Source: Acidobacteriaceae bacterium
GTDB taxonomy: Bacteria > Acidobacteriota > Terriglobia > Terriglobales > Acidobacteriaceae
Direction of reading: 5' to 3'
Assembly (NCBI GenBank): GCA_003138365.1
Contig: PLFY01000037.1
Span: forward strand, 2,193-34,494
Length of the DNA: 32,302 bases
A program made the translations under genes and the position numbers. Positions 1 through 7,316 of the stretch are shown here, piece by piece. Each line of letters starts with the position of its first letter. Within the stretch, counting starts at the first letter, position 1. The notes beneath the pieces are model-generated. The model searched no databases and had not been told where the DNA came from. It saw only the letters and a program-made list of their open reading frames with translations.

Positions 1-144
1 GAGTCCGTCAAGTTCTGCCACAAAATCGGCCTCAACTACGTCTCCTGCTCGCCCTTCCGGTTGTTGACGGCAAGGCTCGCAGCCGCGCAGGCCGCCCTCC
101 AGGAAATTCAGACAGGCCCCGACATTCACAGCGGCACCTGCTGA
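1..144 (+). CDS. ppdK: Pyruvate phosphate dikinase, C-terminal end (5' part outside window)
   Basis: The open frame from base 1 to TGA at 142-144 encodes 47 residues. It contains '[13 protein letters not shown]' followed by '[10 protein letters not shown]', the hallmark C-terminus of pyruvate, phosphate dikinase. The Cys in 'VSCSPFR' is the conserved active-site Cys of the PEP/pyruvate-binding TIM barrel. The enzyme interconverts pyruvate + ATP + Pi and PEP + AMP + PPi in the cytoplasm, serving gluconeogenesis or PPi-dependent glycolysis. The rest of the roughly 880-residue protein lies upstream of the window. A short polar tail follows the conserved motif. The gene is followed 21 bp later by a perfect palindrome that may end its transcript. 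The family call is firm; direction of flux cannot be judged. Confidence 0.9.
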   Translation, partial: ESVKFCHKIGLNYVSCSPFRLLTARLAAAQAALQEIQTGPDIHSGTC

Positions 145-165
145 TCGCCTAACCCGTAAAAACCA

Positions 166-195
166 CAAGGGCGTCCGCCGCGGCGGACGCCCTTG
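166..195 (+). terminator. Perfect 15-bp-arm palindrome after ppdK, possible terminator
   Basis: The arms CAAGGGCGTCCGCCG (166-180) and CGGCGGACGCCCTTG (181-195) are perfect inverted repeats with no spacer, so the RNA would fold into a very GC-rich hairpin with a few central bases looped. It starts 21 bp after the ppdK stop. No T-run follows directly, so it is not a textbook intrinsic terminator; an RNA-processing or Rho-assisted end is equally possible. Confidence 0.45.
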
Positions 196-247
196 GTGCA
201 TCTGGCGCCAACCAAAAACAGTCTCCCCCAACCAATGCGCCGGACGG

Positions 248-253
248 TATACT
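248..253 (+). promoter_or_regulatory. Possible -10 element of the CHAT gene
   Basis: TATACT matches 5 of 6 bases of the sigma-70 -10 consensus. It would give a leader of about 75 nt before the ATG at 333. No good -35 box is seen 16-18 bp upstream, so this is a weak call. Confidence 0.25.
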
Positions 254-332
254 GACCCGCAATCAGGAAACCGGCGCTTACCCACGGCTCAGGCAAGACC
301 AACCGAAGCCGAAAGCTCCCTGAGGAGGCTAC

Positions 333-3233
333 ATGGCGGAGATTCGGCGCAATCCATTCATGCAATGCCTTCTCTCCGCAGTCATCGCCGTCGCCTGCCT
401 GACGCGATGCTTCGCCGCGCAGGCCCCGATTGATGCGCAGAGCCTCCACAAGAGCATGATTGCCTGGTTTGAAGAAAAGCTTGAAAAGGCGCAGGTTGAC
501 AACAACTATAAGGAAATGGCGTCGGACCTTCTCCTTCTCGCTAGCACCCATTCTGTGCCGGGCGAGGAAAAGCAAGCCGTGGACTGCTACACCCGGGCAT
601 TGCCCCTGCTGCGTTTGATCGGCGACCAGGCAGGCGAAGCGAAAGCCCTGTCTTCGCGCGCCAGGCTCTATTCAGGGATGGAGCTGAAGCAACTGGCCCT
701 GGAAGACTTCAACCAGGCATTGATGATTCAGCGCTCGGCAGGCGACCGCAGCGGCCAGGGCGAAACCCTCAGGGAAATCGCAGCCGTCTACTCCGATCTT
801 GGTCAGAAGCAGAAGGAACGGGATTACCTGGGGCAGGCCGCGAAGCTTCCACCTCCACGGCGAAATCCGCCGCCGATTATTTCCCCGGAGCCGCCGCCCC
901 AATCTTCGCCCTCGTATGGAACTTCGGCCCAGGGCCCTGCGGCTGCGGGGTATTCTCCTCAGTTCAACTCCTCTGTGTCTGCCAGCCCCCCAGCAGAGCG
1001 CACCACCACTGAAGCGGAGAGGCGGGAACAGGCTGCCCAGGCCAAAGCCGCTGAACGGGCTGCCAATAAGGCGCGCGCCCAAGAGGAGCAGAATCTGAGA
1101 TTGGCGCAGTCAATACAGGCGCAACAGCCTCCGCACCCACCGCCAGCGGAGCTGGACCACACCCCGCTCACTCTGGCCAGCGCGTCACCGGCCGGCAGCC
1201 CCCCTGGGGCCTCTGTGCCCTTTCCGCCCCCTCCGACCCCTGGAGCCACTGGCGCGCTCAACCCAGCAAGTGAAATGCCGGAGCCGAATCGTCCTGTCAA
1301 TTCCGAAAGATCCACTCCCGACGCTCCGGCGCAGGCCGAACACGCACAGGCCGTGGCCGAACTTGATCGGGCGCGGGCCAAAAACGAACAGGAGCAAGCG
1401 CAGGGAATTAAGCAAGCTGCCGCGCAACAGCCCCAACAAGCAACGCCAGCGGAGCCGGACAGCACCGCGGACCTCACGCCCCTTCCCGCCGAAAGGGCCT
1501 GGATTGGCAGCGACCCAACGGACCGCGACTCCAAAGCCGCTCCTCTGCCAGCATCGAATCTGCCGCCCGTTGAGCGCTACCCGAACATTGAAGCTCCAGA
1601 CACCGTAAGTGTCAGCCAGGAGATCGCCGTCCAGGTTTCCCTTACCGCGGAGCAAATCTCCCCTGAGACAAAGGTCCTCTCCGGCGCCCAGAACCAGGGC
1701 AAAGTGCAGTTGCAGATGGCCGAAGGCGAGCGCCAATGGACCCTCACCGTCAACCTCACCGCCCCCGGCATGGAGATCACCCGCGGCGGCGCAAACACCG
1801 CCGAAATCACCATCAATCGCGAAGGCGACTCCACTTTTGCCGCGTTCTATATGCGAGCCTTGCCTCTCCCTCCATCCAATACGGACGGCAAGCGGGACAC
1901 CCGCATTTTTGCAACCCTCTGGCATAACGGCGCTTTCCTCGCCCGCATTGCCCGGCCCTTGACCATCCTCGCCCCCGCCTCGCAGGCCACCGCCGGCAAC
2001 CAGGCTCCCGCTCCTTCGCCAGTTCCCGTCGCGCGACCCATGTTCAGATCTTTGCCGCCCAGTTCTGTGTCGCCGCATCCAGCTTCAACCGCGCTGAATC
2101 TCGATCCCGCAATCGTCGCTCCTGACCTCACCATCGTTGAAAACCGCGTCGGCAGCACCCTCCGCATCATCTTCTTCCCCTCCGGCTCCGCCGCCCCGGT
2201 TGAAGCGGACATCACCAATCCCGACGAACTGCACGACTGGATCAACGCACATTTTTCGCAAATGGCCAACCGCACCCGAGCCATCACGCCTGAGCCGCCC
2301 AGCCCTGAGCAAGCCCGGATTGACCGGCTTCACGCCTACGACCACCTCAACGCGTTTGGCGCCGAACTCTATGACCGCTTCGCGCCTCCAGCTTTCAAGA
2401 CCCTCTTCTTCGATCTCTTAAGCAGGCGCACCAGCGACCGCGCGCTCACCATCCAGATCCTCAGTGACGACCCATCCCTGCCCTGGGAGCTGATGCGGCC
2501 CACCGACCCCGACAGCAACAGCCGCATGGACTTCCTCGGGGCCACTTACTGGATGGCTCGCTGGCCGCTTTCCCGCCGCGGCAGCACTCGCCCGCCCCAG
2601 TCGCTCACCGTCGAACGCTCCGTGGTGATTGCGCCCACCTATCGAGGCACACAATCGCTCGCCGCCGCAAACCAGGAACTCGCCACTCTGAAATCCATCC
2701 GCGGCTTTACTCAAGTTGCTGGAGACTACGAGTCCGTGCGCAATTTGGCAGGGCATCCCCCGCAAGGTATCGTGCACTTCGCCGGTCACGGCCAGGTCTC
2801 TGAAGAGCACGGCGTGCCCCGGTTCGCGATTCTGCTTGAGGACAGCGAGATGGACCCGGCGACCTGGCAGGCGCTCGGAACCGCTGCCGGCGCCACGCAT
2901 CCGCTCTTCTTCTTCAACGCATGCGACGTGGGCGAGTCGCGCCAGTTTATGAACGACGTGGATGGCTGGGCGCCCGCCCTGCTCGGCAACGGCGCAAGTG
3001 GATATATTGGCGCATTATGGCCCGTCAAGGACTCGACCGCCGCCCTTTTTGCCTCTACATTTTATGCATTTCTCGATAAGTCCCTGGCCACCGGCCATTA
3101 CCTCAACGTAGCCTCTCTGCTGGCTCACACCAGGGCACAGGTATTCCGCGAAACCGGCGACGCCACCGCTCTGGCCTATGTCTTCTATGGAGATCCGAGG
3201 CTCGTCCTCGCCATGCCCCTGGCCAAGCAATAA
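333..3233 (+). CDS. Exported TPR-CHAT domain protein (caspase-like protease fold)
   Basis: This 966-residue protein starts at the ATG after GAGGAGG. A signal peptide is visible at about 1-29 (basic start, hydrophobic core, cleavage near 'CFAAQA'). TPR-like helical repeats fill about 50-170. A Pro/Ala/Gln-rich linker (about 170-400) holds two imperfect copies of an 'EEQ..AQ...QQP..PAE' segment. A beta-rich region follows at about 410-550, then a C-terminal CHAT domain (about 650-960). The CHAT domain carries the expected caspase-type dyad: H819 in 'HFAGHG' and C864 in 'FFFNAC', plus 'LPWELM' upstream. CHAT proteins are predicted or proven cysteine proteases acting in signalling or defence. The signal peptide suggests this one works in the periplasm or outside, probably docking partners through TPRs. 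It stands alone, so no substrate can be named. The dyad is intact, so activity is plausible. Confidence 0.88.
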   Translation: MAEIRRNPFMQCLLSAVIAVACLTRCFAAQAPIDAQSLHKSMIAWFEEKLEKAQVDNNYKEMASDLLLLASTHSVPGEEKQAVDCYTRALPLLRLIGDQAGEAKALSSRARLYSGMELKQLALEDFNQALMIQRSAGDRSGQGETLREIAAVYSDLGQKQKERDYLGQAAKLPPPRRNPPPIISPEPPPQSSPSYGTSAQGPAAAGYSPQFNSSVSASPPAERTTTEAERREQAAQAKAAERAANKARAQEEQNLRLAQSIQAQQPPHPPPAELDHTPLTLASASPAGSPPGASVPFPPPPTPGATGALNPASEMPEPNRPVNSERSTPDAPAQAEHAQAVAELDRARAKNEQEQAQGIKQAAAQQPQQATPAEPDSTADLTPLPAERAWIGSDPTDRDSKAAPLPASNLPPVERYPNIEAPDTVSVSQEIAVQVSLTAEQISPETKVLSGAQNQGKVQLQMAEGERQWTLTVNLTAPGMEITRGGANTAEITINREGDSTFAAFYMRALPLPPSNTDGKRDTRIFATLWHNGAFLARIARPLTILAPASQATAGNQAPAPSPVPVARPMFRSLPPSSVSPHPASTALNLDPAIVAPDLTIVENRVGSTLRIIFFPSGSAAPVEADITNPDELHDWINAHFSQMANRTRAITPEPPSPEQARIDRLHAYDHLNAFGAELYDRFAPPAFKTLFFDLLSRRTSDRALTIQILSDDPSLPWELMRPTDPDSNSRMDFLGATYWMARWPLSRRGSTRPPQSLTVERSVVIAPTYRGTQSLAAANQELATLKSIRGFTQVAGDYESVRNLAGHPPQGIVHFAGHGQVSEEHGVPRFAILLEDSEMDPATWQALGTAAGATHPLFFFNACDVGESRQFMNDVDGWAPALLGNGASGYIGALWPVKDSTAALFASTFYAFLDKSLATGHYLNVASLLAHTRAQVFRETGDATALAYVFYGDPRLVLAMPLAKQ

Positions 3234-3287
3234 ACTCTGCTGTCCTTCTGCCCGAATCGCGCAACTGCACGTTGAAGGCCGCTGCTT

Positions 3288-4166
3288 CTACGCCGCCGCA
3301 ATCCGCGCAATCAAATCCCGCTGCTCCGCCCGATTCGCCGCCCCGATCGTAAACGCATCCAGCAGCCCCAACCCCAGCGCATAATTGATCGCCTCATCCT
3401 GCCGATTGCGCAATTCGCCCTGCCCCAGAATCTTCATCCCGATGATGCCTTTCCCCGCAGCCCTCATCTCTTTGATCACCCCAGCCACCGTCTCCGGATC
3501 GGCATCCATATACGCGCCCACGGGATTCATGCGCACCAGATCCACTTCCACCCACGGCTCCGCGGCGGCCGTCCGCAGCGCCTCGATCGAGTGGCAGCTC
3601 ACGCCATGCGTCCTGATCACTCCCTTTTCCCTGGCCTCGGACAGCACGTCCATCACGCCCCGATAGCGCGTCGTCCAATCCGCCTCGGTGACGCAATGCA
3701 TCAGGCAGATATCGATGTAATCCGTCCCCAGCTCCCGCCGATACCGGTCCAGATCAGCCCGCACGCCCTTCGCGTCCCGCGTATCCGTCTTGGTCATCAC
3801 CACAACCTTGTCGCGCGGAACATGCTTCAGTGCCGACGCCACACCCGAGTGACTCCCATAGCTGTCCGACGTGTCGAAAAACCGCAGCCCGTCTTCATAG
3901 CCGTTCACCAGCAGCGCGGTCAGCCCCGACATCCCCAGCTTGACCTGATCGGAACTTTGCCCGCCTCCATGCGTCCCCGTGCCCATCGCCAGCCGGCTCG
4001 TCTGGATGCCCGTCTTGCCCAGCGTCACCGTGTCGTGCGCGTTGAACTTCTGCGGCAGCCGCGGCAGCTCAGCCGCAAACCCCGCGCCCTTGCTTGAAAG
4101 CTTTTGTGCAAGCCACACCGATCCCAAACCGCGTGCGGCGTTAACCAGGAATTCTCTGCGCTTCAT
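3288..4166 (-). CDS. Tat-exported aldo/keto reductase
   Basis: This 292-residue NAD(P)H-dependent aldo/keto reductase has the AKR tetrad D98 and Y103 ('FFDTSDSYG'), K126 ('VVMTKTD') and H157 ('ICLMHC'). The N-terminus 'MKRREFLVNAARGLG' is a twin-arginine signal (RRxFL), so the enzyme is probably folded with cofactor in the cytoplasm and exported through Tat. The ATG at 4166 is preceded by GGAG at suitable spacing, and TAGAAT about 42 nt upstream could be its -10 box. Family members reduce aldehydes, ketones or sugar-derived carbonyls; the substrate here is unknown. Tat-targeted AKRs are common in Acidobacteria and Planctomycetes. It runs on the same strand as the next gene upstream (panE), but about 150 bp of repeat and hairpin sequence lie between, so it is probably transcribed separately. 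Confidence 0.88.
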   Translation of the reverse strand: MKRREFLVNAARGLGSVWLAQKLSSKGAGFAAELPRLPQKFNAHDTVTLGKTGIQTSRLAMGTGTHGGGQSSDQVKLGMSGLTALLVNGYEDGLRFFDTSDSYGSHSGVASALKHVPRDKVVVMTKTDTRDAKGVRADLDRYRRELGTDYIDICLMHCVTEADWTTRYRGVMDVLSEAREKGVIRTHGVSCHSIEALRTAAAEPWVEVDLVRMNPVGAYMDADPETVAGVIKEMRAAGKGIIGMKILGQGELRNRQDEAINYALGLGLLDAFTIGAANRAEQRDLIARIAAA

Positions 4167-4255
4167 AGGTTCTCCGAGGAAGTGAGGGGTCCGAACTTGA
4201 CCTGCATTCTACCCCCACATTCCCATCCCCCGCTAGCCTTCTATCTCGCGACCTG

Positions 4256-4269
4256 TACCCTGTTCCCTG
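4256..4269 (+). repeat. Two heptamer units (taccctg, ttccctg) of the dispersed TCCCTG repeat
   Basis: Two adjacent 7-bp units, TACCCTG and TTCCCTG, lie between the AKR and panE genes. They match the unit and orientation of the larger arrays at 4330-4364, 18123-18171, 19943-19963 and 28471-28484. Confidence 0.55.
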
Positions 4270-4275
4270 CGAGCA

Positions 4276-4301
4276 CCCAGGTCTCGCCGTTGAGGCCTGG
4301 G
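4276..4301 (-). terminator. Strong hairpin downstream of panE
   Basis: CCCAGGTCTC (4276-4285) pairs with GAGGCCTGGG (4292-4301) over 10 bp with one G-T wobble and a 6-nt loop. It sits about 20 bp past the panE stop on the minus strand, where it could end or stabilise that transcript. There is no T-run on either strand, so an intrinsic terminator is not proven. Confidence 0.4.
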
Positions 4302-4320
4302 AAACCAGAATCGCCAAACA

Positions 4321-5223
4321 TCACGGTCGGCCCCTGACCCCTGATCCCTCATCTCTGTTCCCTGCTTCCAGCACCGCCACCGCCATGCGATTCAACGGCG
4401 TCGCAATCCCGTGCTTCTCTCCCAGCCGCACAATCACGCCATTCCGCGCGTCCGTCTCCATCCGCCGTCCCGCCATCCTGTCCGCCAGCAGAGAATTCAC
4501 CGAATCCCTTGGCTGCCCCCGATACATATCCAGCACCTGCTGCCCCACGCTGTCGTCCAACCTCGCGCCTTCCGCCCGTCCCACCGCCACGCATTCGGCT
4601 ACCATCTCCAGCGCCAACCGTCCCAGCGCCTCATCGTGCAACACCCCAGCCGGCTTCATCGTCAGCGCGTTGATCGCCCCCGCCGCGTTGGTGCATAGCT
4701 TCCGCCACGCAGCCGTCTTGAAGTCCCCCACCAGCTCAATCTCCACCTTGCTTCCCCTGAACAGCTCCTTGAATTCCGCTCCCAGCGGCCCCTCTTCCAC
4801 CTTCATCGTCACCTTCCCGCGCTGCACCACCGTGCCATCCGCCTGCCGTTCCACCGGGCAATCGATCACCACCGGCACAATCCGTTCCTCCTCTACATAC
4901 GGTGCAAGCCGCTCCCGATGTTCCACTCCGTTCTGCACCACCGCCACCACGGCCCCGTCCTTCGCCAGACCCCGCAGCCACTCCCCCGCACCAGCCGCGT
5001 CATAGGTCTTCGTCGCCACCAGCACCCAATCCACCGCACCGGCCTGTTTCGGATCGGTCAGATTCCGCGCCTTCACGGTCACCGCACCCTCCGGCGTCTT
5101 GACCGTCAGTGGCTCCACTGCCCGCCGCGTACACAGCGTGATCTCATGCAATCCCGTCGTCTCCAGCAGCGCCGCCAGCACCCCTCCAATCGCCCCCACC
5201 CCCACCACAGCCACTCGCGCCAT
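4321..5223 (-). CDS. panE: 2-dehydropantoate 2-reductase (ketopantoate reductase) family
   Basis: This 300-residue protein has an N-terminal Rossmann motif G8-x-G10-x-x-G13 for NADPH. The C-terminal ketopantoate reductase domain carries K175 ('AWRKLCTNA') and E256 ('METDARNG'), which correspond to the E. coli PanE catalytic Lys176 and Glu256. The reaction is NADPH-dependent reduction of 2-dehydropantoate to pantoate in pantothenate/CoA synthesis; paralogues acting on other 2-oxo acids exist, so the substrate is inferred. I chose ATG at 5223, which has GGGAGGGG just upstream, over the GTG two codons earlier, which would sit on the ribosome binding site. The last 12 or so residues are encoded by the TCCCTG heptamer repeat (4330-4364), so this tail is probably acquired sequence and not part of the fold. 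Confidence 0.82.
   Translation of the reverse strand: MARVAVVGVGAIGGVLAALLETTGLHEITLCTRRAVEPLTVKTPEGAVTVKARNLTDPKQAGAVDWVLVATKTYDAAGAGEWLRGLAKDGAVVAVVQNGVEHRERLAPYVEEERIVPVVIDCPVERQADGTVVQRGKVTMKVEEGPLGAEFKELFRGSKVEIELVGDFKTAAWRKLCTNAAGAINALTMKPAGVLHDEALGRLALEMVAECVAVGRAEGARLDDSVGQQVLDMYRGQPRDSVNSLLADRMAGRRMETDARNGVIVRLGEKHGIATPLNRMAVAVLEAGNRDEGSGVRGRP
4330..4364 (+). repeat. Five degenerate heptamer units overlapping the 3' end of panE
   Basis: Reading the plus strand, the units are GCCCCTG, ACCCCTG, ATCCCTC, ATCTCTG and TTCCCTG, in phase with no gaps. This is the same 7-bp unit as the array at 18123-18171. The array lies inside the panE frame and encodes its final residues. Confidence 0.7.
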
Positions 5224-5317
5224 CTCCACCCCTCCCGGTTTCCGTTACCACTCAAAAATACACGCACGACCCACTCATTCCGGTCCCTGTTTGCTTATCC
5301 CCATTCTCCGTCTGCAC

Positions 5318-5323
5318 TAAACT
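5318..5323 (+). promoter_or_regulatory. -10-like TAAACT directly before the dehydrogenase start (leaderless pattern)
   Basis: TAAACT fits the TANNNT -10 pattern and ends 9 bp before the ATG at 5333. There is no Shine-Dalgarno sequence between them. If used, transcription would begin at or a few bases before the start codon, giving a leaderless mRNA. No clear -35 box is visible. Confidence 0.35.
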
Positions 5324-5332
5324 GAATACGTC

Positions 5333-6925
5333 ATGGAATCCGCCTCTCTCACCACCCAGATTCAGCCGCTCTCACCGGAGGGCGTCTTCGCCAACGAGCC
5401 TTTCATCGACTTCAAAGCCCCTGAAAGCACCCGCAATATGCAGGCCGCATTGGACTTGGTCCAGAGCCAGCTAGGCCGCGAATACGACCTCATCATCGGC
5501 GGCCGCCGCCTCAAGACCGAGTCCAAAATCCGCTCCCTCAACCCTGCCCGCCCGGCCCAGATCGTCGGCGTCCACCAGAAAGCCGGCGCGGAGCACGCCG
5601 AAGAAGCCATGCAGGCGGCCCTCCAAGCCTTCGAGTCCTGGAGCAGAACCCCTGTAGAAACAAGAGTTTCCCTGATCCTCACCGCCGCCGCCATCATCCG
5701 CCGAAGAAAATTCGAGTTCTGCGCCTGGCTCACCTATGAAGTGGGCAAGAACTGGGCTGAAGCCGACGCCGACCTTGCCGAAACCATTGATTTCCTTGAG
5801 TTTTACTCGCGCGATGCCCTCCGCCTCGCCGCCGCGGCCACCCCCATCCAATACCCCGGCGAGCGCAACGAACTCTTTTACATCCCCCTCGGTGTCGGCG
5901 CCGTCATCCCCCCCTGGAACTTCCCCTTTGCCATCATGGCCGGCATGACCGCTGCCGCCATCGTCACCGGCAACACCGTCGTTCTAAAGCCCTCCAGCGA
6001 CGCTCCCACCATCGCCGCCAAGTTCATCGAAGTCCTGGAGCAGGCCGGAATTCCTGGCGGCGTCGTCAACTTCTGCCCCGGCTCCGGCGCAAGCTTCGGC
6101 AACGCCATCGTCGAGCACCCCAAAACCCGCTTCATCGCTTTCACTGGCTCCAAGACAGTTGGATTGGAGATTCACGAGCGCGCCGCCCACACCAAACCCA
6201 ATCAAATCTGGATCAAACGCACAATTCTGGAAATGGGCGGAAAGAACTCCATCCTCATCTGCGCCGATGCCGATCTCGATCTGGCCGTCGACGGAGTGGT
6301 CGCTTCTGCCTTTGGGTTCAGCGGCCAAAAGTGTTCCGCCTGTTCCCGCGCCATCATCGAAGCTCCAGTTTACGAGGTATTCACCGAGCGCATCCGCGAG
6401 CGCGTGGCCCAGTTGACCGTAGGCGACCCCACCGCCAACCACAACCTTGGCCCGGTGGTAAACGAAAGTGCCCTCAAGTCAATACTGGCCTATATAGAGA
6501 CAGGCAAGCTGGAAGGCAGCCTGATCGCAGGCGGTCACGCCCTCGAAACCCCTGAAGGTGGCTACTTCCTTGAGCCCACAGTCTTTGCGGACATTGCACC
6601 CGACGCCGTGCTGGCCCAGCATGAGATCTTCGGCCCCGTCCTCGCCCTCATCAAAGTGGAAAGTTTCCAGGAAGGCCTCCGCGTAGCGAACAACACTGAA
6701 TACGGCCTGACCGGCTCCATCTACACCGCCGATCGTGAGCGGCTGAATCGCGCCCGGCTTGAATTTCACGTGGGCAATCTCTACTTCAACCGCAAGTGTA
6801 CGGGCGCAATGGTGGGCGCACACCCATTTGGCGGGTTCAACATGAGCGGGACCGACTCCAAGGCCGGCGGCCCGGATTACCTGGCCCTCTTCACTCAGGC
6901 CAAGAGCGTGGCGGAGAAGCTCTGA
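5333..6925 (+). CDS. L-glutamate gamma-semialdehyde (1-pyrroline-5-carboxylate) dehydrogenase
   Basis: This 530-residue aldehyde dehydrogenase resembles the single-domain RocA/PruA type. Visible motifs are 'PPWNFPFAI' (NAD-binding loop), 'FTGSKTVG', the catalytic Glu E300 in 'LEMGGKN', the catalytic Cys C334 in 'SGQKCSACSR', and 'EIFGPVL' and 'FGGFNMSGTDSKAGG' near the end. It oxidises glutamate-5-semialdehyde to glutamate with NAD+, the second step of proline and arginine breakdown. The length matches monofunctional P5C dehydrogenases (about 515-540). No proline dehydrogenase gene is next to it in the window. The ATG at 5333 lacks a ribosome binding site, and a TAAACT box sits just upstream. 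Divergent from panE across about 109 bp. Confidence 0.9.
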   Translation: MESASLTTQIQPLSPEGVFANEPFIDFKAPESTRNMQAALDLVQSQLGREYDLIIGGRRLKTESKIRSLNPARPAQIVGVHQKAGAEHAEEAMQAALQAFESWSRTPVETRVSLILTAAAIIRRRKFEFCAWLTYEVGKNWAEADADLAETIDFLEFYSRDALRLAAAATPIQYPGERNELFYIPLGVGAVIPPWNFPFAIMAGMTAAAIVTGNTVVLKPSSDAPTIAAKFIEVLEQAGIPGGVVNFCPGSGASFGNAIVEHPKTRFIAFTGSKTVGLEIHERAAHTKPNQIWIKRTILEMGGKNSILICADADLDLAVDGVVASAFGFSGQKCSACSRAIIEAPVYEVFTERIRERVAQLTVGDPTANHNLGPVVNESALKSILAYIETGKLEGSLIAGGHALETPEGGYFLEPTVFADIAPDAVLAQHEIFGPVLALIKVESFQEGLRVANNTEYGLTGSIYTADRERLNRARLEFHVGNLYFNRKCTGAMVGAHPFGGFNMSGTDSKAGGPDYLALFTQAKSVAEKL

Positions 6926-6972
6926 ACTATTTTCACCGATAAGCGAATTGTCCTGCGAAAAGGCTCGCCCTC

Positions 6973-6993
6973 CGTAATGACGCGGTCATTACG
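6973..6993 (+). promoter_or_regulatory. Perfect operator palindrome upstream of the tacA/tacT-like pair
   Basis: Arms CGTAATGAC (6973-6981) and GTCATTACG (6985-6993) are exact inverted repeats with a 3-bp spacer. The site overlaps the likely -35 region of the toxin-antitoxin promoter. This is the layout expected for autorepression by the ribbon-helix-helix antitoxin encoded 36 bp downstream. Confidence 0.7.
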
Positions 6994-7005
6994 TTCTGCT
7001 ATACT
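6977..7005 (+). promoter_or_regulatory. Sigma-70-type promoter of the toxin-antitoxin operon
   Basis: ATGACG (6977-6982, 4 of 6 to TTGACA) and TATACT (7000-7005, 5 of 6 to TATAAT) are separated by exactly 17 bp. Transcription would start near 7012, giving a leader of about 17 nt that contains GGGAAGGA. The -35 lies inside the palindrome, so a bound repressor would block RNA polymerase. Confidence 0.6.
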
Positions 7006-7028
7006 AGCCTTTCACGGGAAGGAATCTG

Positions 7029-7316
7029 ATGAACACGCTTCAACCCGCAAAAGTCAGACGCGATACTCTGAACCTCCGCATCAAGCCCGAGTTGCGCGGG
7101 CTCATTGATCGTGCGGCGGAGCTTACAGGCAAGAATCGGACGGATTTTGTACTGAACGCCGCCCGCCATGCCGCCGAGGATGCGCTGGTGGACCGCACGG
7201 TATTTGCGGTGAGCCCCAAAGCGTATGCCGAGTTCCTGGCGAGGCTTGATGCGCCACCCCAACCCAATCCCCGCCTACGCCGCTCACTCGAGACCTCCGC
7301 TCCATGGGAGAAGTAG
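7029..7316 (+). CDS. DUF1778 (TacA-type) ribbon-helix-helix antitoxin
   Basis: This 95-residue protein has an N-terminal ribbon-helix-helix DNA-binding segment ('DTLNLRIKPELRGLIDRAA', then 'GKNRTDFVLNAARHAAE', about residues 12-50) typical of DUF1778/TacA antitoxins. The C-terminal tail ('FAVSPKAYAEFLARLDAPP') is the part that wraps and inhibits the GNAT toxin in this family. The ATG follows GGAAGGA at good spacing. The stop at 7314-7316 lies 13 bp inside the toxin gene, so the two are translationally coupled. The protein should both neutralise the toxin and, with it, repress the promoter through the palindrome at 6973-6993. The family assignment is secure from the domain and partner; function in this organism is inferred. 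Confidence 0.88.
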   Translation: MNTLQPAKVRRDTLNLRIKPELRGLIDRAAELTGKNRTDFVLNAARHAAEDALVDRTVFAVSPKAYAEFLARLDAPPQPNPRLRRSLETSAPWEK

